Source: Sphacelaria rigidula
Taxonomy: Eukaryota; Phaeophyceae; Sphacelariales
Assembly: GCA_964200075.2 (NCBI GenBank)
Contig: CAXNAA020000346.1
Location: 1-22,190 of the forward strand
Direction: 5' to 3'
DNA: 22,190 nucleotides
Numbering within the stretch: the stretch's first letter is position 1; each line of letters opens with the position of its first letter. Made by a program: the position numbers and the translations under genes. Shown in pieces: positions 16,175-22,190 of the stretch. The notes beneath the pieces are model-generated. The model was not told the origin of the DNA. It searched no databases and saw only the letters and a program-made list of their open reading frames with translations.

Positions 16175-18715
16175 CTGCAAGTAGTCAAAGCAGAGAGAGC
16201 AACGTGAATATCCGAACAAGTTGAAGAAACGGTTGAGCAAGGAGTGTCAGCACACCGGGAGCAGCGAAGTGCGCATATTTACATCCGAGATTCGGGGGTA
16301 GTTGGCATGGTGTCGTCTAAAACCCGAGGCCGATATCTCGATATTTCGGCCGTGCCGGATAACAGCCGATCATCGAAATTGAGGATGGAGCTTTTCATTG
16401 AGGATGAGAAGCCAGGGGATTAAAATCTTCGTATCCCCACCAAATCTTCGAAACATGGTTCCATTCCTTCACATACTAGTAGCTATTGTCAAGTACCACA
16501 CGTCATACAAATTTGGATTTCGATAATCGAAATGTTGGGGTCCTAGTTGAAAAACACGTTTGGGGAGTTTCGGTGATCCGATTTGTCAAGTACTACACGT
16601 CATACAAATTTGGATTTCAACAACCGAAATGTTGGGGTCCTAGTTGAAAAAACACTTTTGGGGAATTTCGGTTACCCGACTTGACAATAGCTACCCGTAT
16701 GTGAAGGAATGGAACCATATTTCGAATATTTGGTGTGAATACGAAGGTTTTAATCCTCCGGGTTCTCATCCTCAATGAAAAGCTCCATCCTCAATTTCGA
16801 TGATCGGCTGCTGGATGCGGGTCGTGCAGGATAGTACGGTAGTGACCACTTCTACCAGTCATTCTGAATTAGAAAGACGTTGACAGAAAAACTGCAATGA
16901 TAAACGATGCTAAATGCCTCCATTCCAAGTATGACGGCAACATATGGAGGAATGCAACGGAACACTTCTGATTGCTGAGATTTTAGACTACCTGGTGTTG
17001 ACTGGCTCCACACTTTACCTTCACTGGCGTCACAGGGACCGTGGAAGACTCCATTCCAACATTGTCGGCACCGAATGTGATGCCAGTCTTGGAGACTGCG
17101 GCACGTTCCATGATGCCGTATGATCCAAGAGATGACTGCGTATGTCACATGGAATTTTGGGGTGTAGTGTGCGTGCGCTCAGCTCCGGTGGTTGATCGTC
17201 ATATATATTCCAGTCTAGCATGATTGACTTTGTAAATTCTCCTGTCCACAGTCTCCTGTTTTACACGTTTTTTTCTAATCGTCACAAACTCGTTCTTGGA
17301 CTGAGGCTAGATCACCAGAATGTACACGACAATAAACCTGCGAAACGCAACCCGGCCATCATCCGCACTCCCATACAGTGGTGCCGTTGCTGCCTGTACA
17401 GCCTCAATCACGCCAGAATTTTATTTACACAGAAAACATATTAGACGTGGAGTAATGGGGTATGGCGTCATCAACATGGAGCGTGTTATTTCCCGACCTC
17501 GTGTAATGACTTGCTCCCACAAATCGTACAAGCTTGGAGATCTGTTACCTAAATTCAAGATCGGTATGCAAGCTTGAATCGTGTCTATGCAGGTGTGAAC
17601 GCCGACTACCAAGCGATAACCAAACAAGCAGGCATTTAACGTCAACCTTTGTCAACACAGTGGCGTCGCCGACGCCGACGGTTTCGGCTCCAAATGTAAT
17701 CGACTTGGACTTGTCCACAGGAAGACGTTCGATGAATCCGTGCGAACCCTGGTGTGACATGCAAACGCCCGACATTGCAGTGAGGCACACGGTTGAGATT
17801 TGTAAGATTCTGTGTTTCAACGACTGAGACAGACTTCCGCTGACAACCAAAGCTATGAAGGATACTAGATTTGCTCCGAGGAGTAGGTCGACATGAGAGT
17901 TGGGTACGGCGTGGTGTGCGACATCAGTGGTCGAGCAATACCTTGGAAAGTTTTGCCACAACTGTGGTGTCTCCCGTCCCCGCGTTCTCAGCACCGAAGG
18001 TGATGCCAGTGCTAAGAACCTGAATAATAGTATAAAGTGCATCAAAACGAGCAGCCATCAAACAAGGAGATGAAATCTAATCTATGCAAAATAGTTGGAT
18101 CATTGGAAGTTTCAGTATCTATTATAAGAGTAGGATTTTCCATTTGGTTGTCAACTCCACTCGGGGATGATAAGCTACTGGGAATAACTTTCGTTTGTGT
18201 TGTCGGTCGAACAGTAACCGCACAACAGTCCCTGCTGCGATGCACATCATGCCTGCTGTTACTTACCGCCTACGCTTCGTTTGAGACTTGTATCCTCACC
18301 TTGCCGGGGGGGTTTGACACGTGAACCGAAAATATCCACAGTCGCCTCTTACCTGCGAGCGCTCCATGCACCCTGCCGAGCCCATGGTCAGCTTTGCAAA
18401 AGAGGAGTTGACTCGTGCCTGTTGTTTCTGTTTGTCACTGAACACTCTCTTGTTTACCTGCAGCACAAACACAGCACGTCACGTACGGAGCGTGGAACCG
18501 AAAAGAGAGTGGGGGGGGAGGGGGTAGGTAGCCTGTTAAAGTATCGTGCAGACAAGTAGTATACCGGTAGGGTCATTGAAAAAAAATACGCGGCTCCTTA
18601 TTCGTACTCTTGCTGTATAAGTACACCACATTATCAAGGATATTCCTTACCTGGTTTTGCTTCGCTCCCAGGTGTGGACCGTGGAAGTCGGGACAAGTAG
18701 TCTGGACGGTAGAAC
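15908..18715 (-). CDS. Unidentified gene encoding a repeated ITFGA module (partial model)
   Basis: Exons in transcription order: 18715-18651, 18457-18353, 18019-17942, 17748-17647, 17135-17019 and 16174-15908. Each has GT..AG borders, all joins are phase 0, and together they encode about 244 residues. Three homologous modules of about 37 residues are visible: MGSAGCMERSQ+VLSTGITFGAE, GSHGFIERLPVDKSKSITFG and LGSYGIMERAAVSKTGITFG. Each is followed by a G-rich turn and a T-V-rich strand-like end. The consensus is G-S-x-G-x-[MI]-E-R-x(5-7)-I-T-F-G-A-[ED]. The pattern suggests a beta-rich repeat protein. No signal peptide, transmembrane segment or catalytic motif is seen. The last exon is Ala/Thr/Ser-rich and probably unstructured. 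Start and stop codons are not established. It runs convergent to the CEP95-like gene. I do not recognise the family. Confidence 0.55.
16364..16493 (+). repeat. Left terminal inverted repeat of the foldback element
   Basis: Begins AGCCGATCATCGAAATTGAG and ends AGCTATTGTCAAG. The outer 47 bases match the right arm perfectly; mismatches cluster in the middle. Confidence 0.85.
16488..16682 (+). repeat. Two tandem 97/98-bp units inside the foldback element
   Basis: Both units begin GTCAAGTAC[CT]ACACGTCAT and share CATACAAATTTGGATTTC, GAAATGTTGGGGTCCTAGTT and GGGGA[GA]TTTCGGT. The first unit also has a perfect ATTTCGAT-A-ATCGAAAT palindrome that has decayed in the second. Confidence 0.85.
16680..16809 (-). 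repeat. Right terminal inverted repeat of the foldback element
   Basis: Begins CTTGACAATAGCT and ends CGATGATCGGCT, the mirror of the left arm. Confidence 0.85.
17019..17135 (-). CDS. ITFGA-module gene, exon F (module 3)
   Basis: Thirty-nine codons, phase 0 to 0: SSLGSYGIMERAAVSKTGIT, then FGADNVGMESSTVPVTPVK. Acceptor CATACGCAG, donor GTAAAG. Confidence 0.65.
17647..17748 (-). CDS. ITFGA-module gene, exon E (module 2)
   Basis: Thirty-four codons, phase 0 to 0, a whole module in one exon: GSHGFIERLPVDKSKSITFG followed by AETVGVGDATVLTK. Acceptor CATGTCACACCAG, donor GTTGAC (weaker than the others). Confidence 0.6.
17942..18019 (-). CDS. ITFGA-module gene, exon D (second half of module 1)
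   Basis: Twenty-six codons (VLSTGITFGAENAGTGDTTV, then VAKLSK), phase 0 to 0, acceptor TATTATTCAG, donor GTATTG. Fused to exon C it makes one full module that aligns with exon F end to end. Confidence 0.65.
18353..18457 (-). CDS. ITFGA-module gene, exon C (first half of module 1)
   Basis: Thirty-five codons, phase 0 to 0, acceptor TTTGTGCTGCAG, donor GTAAGA. It begins VNKRVFSDKQKQQARVNSSF and ends with the module start MGSAGCMERSQ. The intron falls inside the module, unlike in the other copies. Confidence 0.6.
18651..18715 (-). CDS. ITFGA-module gene, exon B
   Basis: Two bases plus 21 codons (STVQTTCPDFHGPHLGAKQN, then Q), donor GTAAGG, acceptor TTTTTGCGCTAG. The end phase 0 matches exon C. 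Two other frames are also open over this short span, so the frame depends on the join. Confidence 0.4.
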
Positions 18716-21700
18716 CTAGCGCAAAAACACAACGCACCACTAGCCCGATATCCTTGTTCTCGAAAAGGTCCACTGAGCAACAGAACGCGAAGGTAGGTCG
18801 AGCAGTTGGTCAGAAATTCGCGCACTATACCCATATCCCGAATACACAAGAATCGCGGGGGGATTAAGAGGACGTGACTCTTGTGTACGCCGTTCGTGTT
18901 TCGCCGCTGCTAACATGTTTATATCGTTTGTTCGTCGATGCAGTATACTGTACCTCCGGGAGGGGCGTGCTACTCTTTCTCGAGTCCTGCCGCCGACCTC
19001 TGCTTCTCCCACACGAAGCCGCGTCTAGAGGCGCAATGTTTGCGCCGTTCACGGATCGTGCTTCCTCATTTTACCGCGTACTTCAAAAGCGCACAAAAAT
19101 CAGCGCGGAACCGGGGTGGTATCGGTCCCGCCGAGTTGGACATGGAACATAGTATACGCAATGGGCTACCACACACCTGTTTCGAATAAGCTGTGTTCCG
19201 CAACTCCCAAAGCTCTGCATGCCTGTTGAGGCAGAAACCGGGCGTGGGGCGTCAACAATGCACGGCACACCAAGCTTCAGAGAGATACAATAACCGAGCA
19301 CCGGGCTGATCGAATTGCAGCTATTGCTACGCCCAAGGTTGACTCATGTTGCCTTCGTTCGTGTGTAAAGAGGAGAAATCATGGGCTTGATCAATCACAT
19401 GGTGCCATTTTTAACCTGGAATTCGTTAGCTGACCTTGAACTTTTCGGCATGAGACTGTTCTATACAGTGCTGTTGACAAGAGAACAATCGTGAAAAGGT
19501 GTAAAAATGATATAATGGTCATGTTCAACAGCCCCTCCCGCGATCAACACAACACCGATGCCCGCAAATCCAATTCATACAAGCGATCTGAGATGTAAGT
19601 GACTGAGGGATGCCTAAGACTAGGGCCCAGAAGCGCGTTAAAGCGCGGACAACGGCCCTCAAACAAGATGAGCACAAAATCAACTGCTGACAAGAAGACA
19701 CCTGCCAGAAACACCAGTTACTCTGATAGACTGTCGACTTAGCCTTCACAAGGCGGGTGCAGACTACCTTCAGTACGTAATGTAGTCGGCGTGCGCCTTT
19801 ACCCAACTCCCTTGCGAAAGCAACGATGGAATCTGCAAAATCGATTATGGATGCCTTTATCTAACGTTCACGGTAACAACGACGACCAAACACGACGGTG
19901 TGCTGCTCTCGGTGCGACCGAACTTGCTGGCAATTTCGGAGGGAAAGTGTGGCGATTTCATGCTTGCTTTTCGCGCCTCGTCCAAGGACCGGTGCATCGG
20001 AAAATGAAGGATTCGCTCGTGTCAGATATATCACTACATCGACCAGCACTTCTCCCGACGGAGAGCGCACGTTTCCCATGGACCAGCACCTTTGGGGGAA
20101 AGATAGCACAAAGGAATATGTTGTCGACACTAGATAAAGTCTTCTCGTTTTCCGAACGTGGATGATGGCAATAGTACTTAAATAACTGACTGGTGACTAT
20201 ATGAATCAGAAGCTGAGTTCGCACAGAACCGTCGTCCTTGCATGAGTGCAGTAAAGCAGGGCTGCAAGCAGCAGAGCAAAGGGTACACCACGCCACCAAC
20301 AGAGAGATAGAGAAATAAGAATCAGTATTGTCCTGTGCATACCGACCGAACACCGCTGATACGAGCTGAACCAGGAAGCGCGCTGTGTACGAGCGTATAC
20401 GAACATGGTTAATGCCTCAATTTCAAAGGCTCATCGTGAATGGTTTGTACGGTCACGTACTTGATGTTTGCTCAACCTCAGTACAGAAAACGGTTCGCTG
20501 AACAATAGAGACATGAGCAGTTTATTGCTGAACGTCGATAAGTGAGACAGGTTTCGTTGGCACACCCCGCCACAAGAAGGCACGTCATCTGGTGCCTGTG
20601 GACAACGGTGCCTCTAGACAATGCTTCACTCATGCTCCGAGAGTGGTGTCGGTTTCTTCATAGTTTATCGTCGGTACACAGCTGTAGCTGTCAGCGCTTC
20701 GTTTTTGTGGTGAGTTTTCAAGATATTACGTATGAAATCATCAGACTGGTGGTGGTGTAACGCAGGGGCGGGTCCGTGCTAAGGCACTTCTTGAGGCGAA
20801 ACTACGAATAAGACAGATATTTTCGACTAGCCAAGAACTTTCGCCCCCGTAATGCAGGTTTCGCTTTTGTCTACTATCATCCGCCTTCCTGCCGATTGCC
20901 GCCAACAACAAAGCCGCTCTCCCTTTTCTTTCCCGTCTCCACCGCCATTCAGTAGTGTAGTACAGTACATCACAGTATTTCAAACAAATTCATCGGCTAA
21001 CACGCACAGCAGAAGCAGCGTACCGCTATGTCGTACCTAGCAGGCAGTCGCTGCAAACTCTCGCAGCTCATGTCGGACCCGCAGAGCTCTACCAGTCGCA
21101 AATGCGACGGGCAGCTGCACGTTGTTTGCGGTGTGCAAGACACTCTTGGCACTTCACGCATTTCTTCCGAGTTCTGTGTACTGTGTGTATTCGGGCCACC
21201 ACTGCATGTTTCGTGAATGTATATTCGAGAGTATCGAGAACATCAGCATCGTCATCATCGAACATGCACAGTACACTAGTTCCACGGAAGTAGTTCACAA
21301 TTTGGGTTCCTACACTCTGGTAGGTATATCAACGGATGGCGTGACGAAAAAAGTGTTTCACCACACACACCACAAAAAAAGAACGTTTACTCGTACCGGA
21401 GTGGATGGCGTACGAAGTATACAGTAGCATGGTAGTGTACACCTAAAAAACGACGTCTACCAAATGCAACGGCATGCTACGCCGGATGAAGTGGGCTCTA
21501 CCAGTGTTGTTCCTTTTCAAAGTTATGGAGGCATTGTACTGAAATTCTAATTCATCATCCGCGGCGTCAATTGAAGACGGTCATACTCTAAGGCCTAAAA
21601 TATGCTGAGACTAAAGAGGGCGGACGTCCTTGGAAGAGAGGTCTCCACACCAGCACGGATACCTGGCGCTACAGACCAGCTTTCGCGCGTTTGACAGCCG

Positions 21701-22059
21701 GATGGGAAAGGATGCCTATCACTACGAATGCAGAAAGCGTTTATTGCACGATATGTATTCGCGCAATTGTAAGTTGACACTGTGTGTTCCCAGTGCCAGT
21801 ACAACGAGTACTGTAGAACTGACTGTACGATGTGAGCCACGGCTCGACAGGGCTAGAATACCCGCGATCCGTTCGTGCAAAAGAAACAAATTGCAACTCG
21901 TGCTCTGTTCTACTATGGAACCAAGTGAAAACTCTGCACAAGGGTGATCACGCGCCTGCCAGAGAAAGGTGAATATCTTCACGTGGGAGCACACTACGGA
22001 AGAATATCTGATTGATTCTGGTAGAAGAAAACTACAGCAACTGCCCCTGTCCTTTTCAG
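18716..22059. other. Stretch without a confident gene
   Basis: Apart from the tentative exon at 19177-19222, nothing is secure. On the minus strand a segment from an ATG at 20079 down to 19924 (MGNVRSPSGEVLVDVVIYLT at its start) reads like protein and ends in phase 0 at a weak GTTCGG donor. It could be a 5' exon of the ITFGA-module gene. On the plus strand, a C/T-rich tract at 20850-20950 precedes an ATG at 21028 (MSYLAGSRCKLSQLMSDPQS), a possible first exon of the right-edge gene. Neither is supported by a known domain. Confidence 0.35.
19177..19222 (-). CDS. Tentative upstream exon A of the ITFGA-module gene
   Basis: A 46-base segment between a good acceptor (CCCGGTTTCTGCCTCAACAG) and a GTGTGT donor. 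In the frame ACRALGVAEHSLFET it leaves one base that completes a Gly codon with exon B. All three frames are open, so support rests only on splice signals and phase. Confidence 0.25.
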
Positions 22060-22190
22060 ACCGTCGTGGTAACGCCCAAGCTAGATCTGGCACTGTGAAG
22101 GAGGAGATGTTGCCCCCTGCCCGAGCAGGTCCGCAGTGGCCCTTGACACAAGACACTCATCTCCTTGGCTGCGTTGTGGGGCCGCGTCTT
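22060..22190 (+). CDS. Probable exon of a plus-strand gene running off the right edge
   Basis: An excellent acceptor (ACTGCCCCTGTCCTTTTCAG) ends at 22059. After two bases, one frame stays open for 43 codons to the window end (starting RRGNAQARSGTVKEEMLPPA), while the other two stop quickly. Base composition rises in GC as in the other exons here. No domain is recognisable. Confidence 0.3.

Larger units (their letters stand above)
16364..16809. mobile_element. 446-bp foldback element with 130-bp terminal inverted repeats
   Basis: The left arm 16364-16493 and right arm 16680-16809 are equal in length and about 92% identical as inverted repeats (10 mismatches counted). Between and overlapping them are two tandem copies of a 97/98-bp unit (16488-16584 and 16585-16682). 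There is no open frame for a transposase, so it is a non-autonomous foldback/MITE-type element. No target-site duplication is evident. It lies in the intron between exons F and G of the minus-strand gene and would form a very long hairpin in that pre-mRNA. Confidence 0.8.

Noticed and set aside
17545-18045. Single 166-codon minus-strand gene
   Set aside because: The frame runs through an intron between exons D and E; the module alignment shows that two exons are spliced here instead.
1-22190. CRISPR array, bacterial operon or viral genome
   Set aside because: No regularly spaced repeat array, no Shine-Dalgarno-linked gene series and no viral hallmark gene; spliced genes and retroelement remnants show nuclear eukaryotic DNA.

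Overview
This is eukaryotic nuclear DNA, not bacterial or viral. The genes are broken into short exons by introns with GT..AG borders (often GTGAGT donors and pyrimidine-rich acceptors). There are AATAAA signals, microsatellites, a tRNA-headed SINE-like repeat and a LINE fragment. The best gene is a centrosome/basal-body protein, which points to an organism with cilia or centrioles. An alga or other protist with intron-rich genes and roughly 50% GC fits. A stramenopile is possible, but that is a guess. The window has one 10-base run of N at 11479-11488.

Layout. (1) 1-340: the 3' end of a plus-strand gene, with a strong donor, a short terminal exon and AATAAA. A GDRV-type motif at the very edge lies in a different frame, so there is a frameshift or a sequence error. 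(2) 293-2146: intergenic, with a CCAT microsatellite and one copy of a roughly 210-bp dispersed repeat. (3) 2147-14472, plus strand: a 14-exon gene that I rebuilt by joining splice phases. All 13 junctions keep frame and give a 595-residue protein. Its N-terminal 150 residues match the CEP95 (CCDC45, DUF5745) family, the middle is low-complexity with a His6-Gln13 tract, and the C-terminal 250 residues are charged and helical. Intron 1 (about 4 kb) is filled with repeats, including a SINE-like copy and a 5'-truncated LINE with a clear target-site duplication. Intron 11 (1.9 kb) holds a cluster of hairpins, one shaped like a microRNA precursor.

(4) 14473-15907: the gap between two convergent genes, with no confident content. 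(5) 15908-18715 (perhaps to 19222), minus strand: a gene I do not recognise. It encodes at least three copies of a roughly 37-residue module (G-S-x-G-x-[MI]-E-R ... I-T-F-G-A-[ED]), mostly one module per exon with symmetric phase-0 borders. Its 844-bp intron carries a 446-bp foldback element with 130-bp terminal inverted repeats. (6) 18716-22190: mostly unresolved, with a likely internal exon of a plus-strand gene running off the right edge.

The two main genes show no functional link. The most novel items are the exon-encoded ITFGA module family, the foldback element and the microRNA-like intronic hairpin. The CEP95-like gene is the most securely identified feature.
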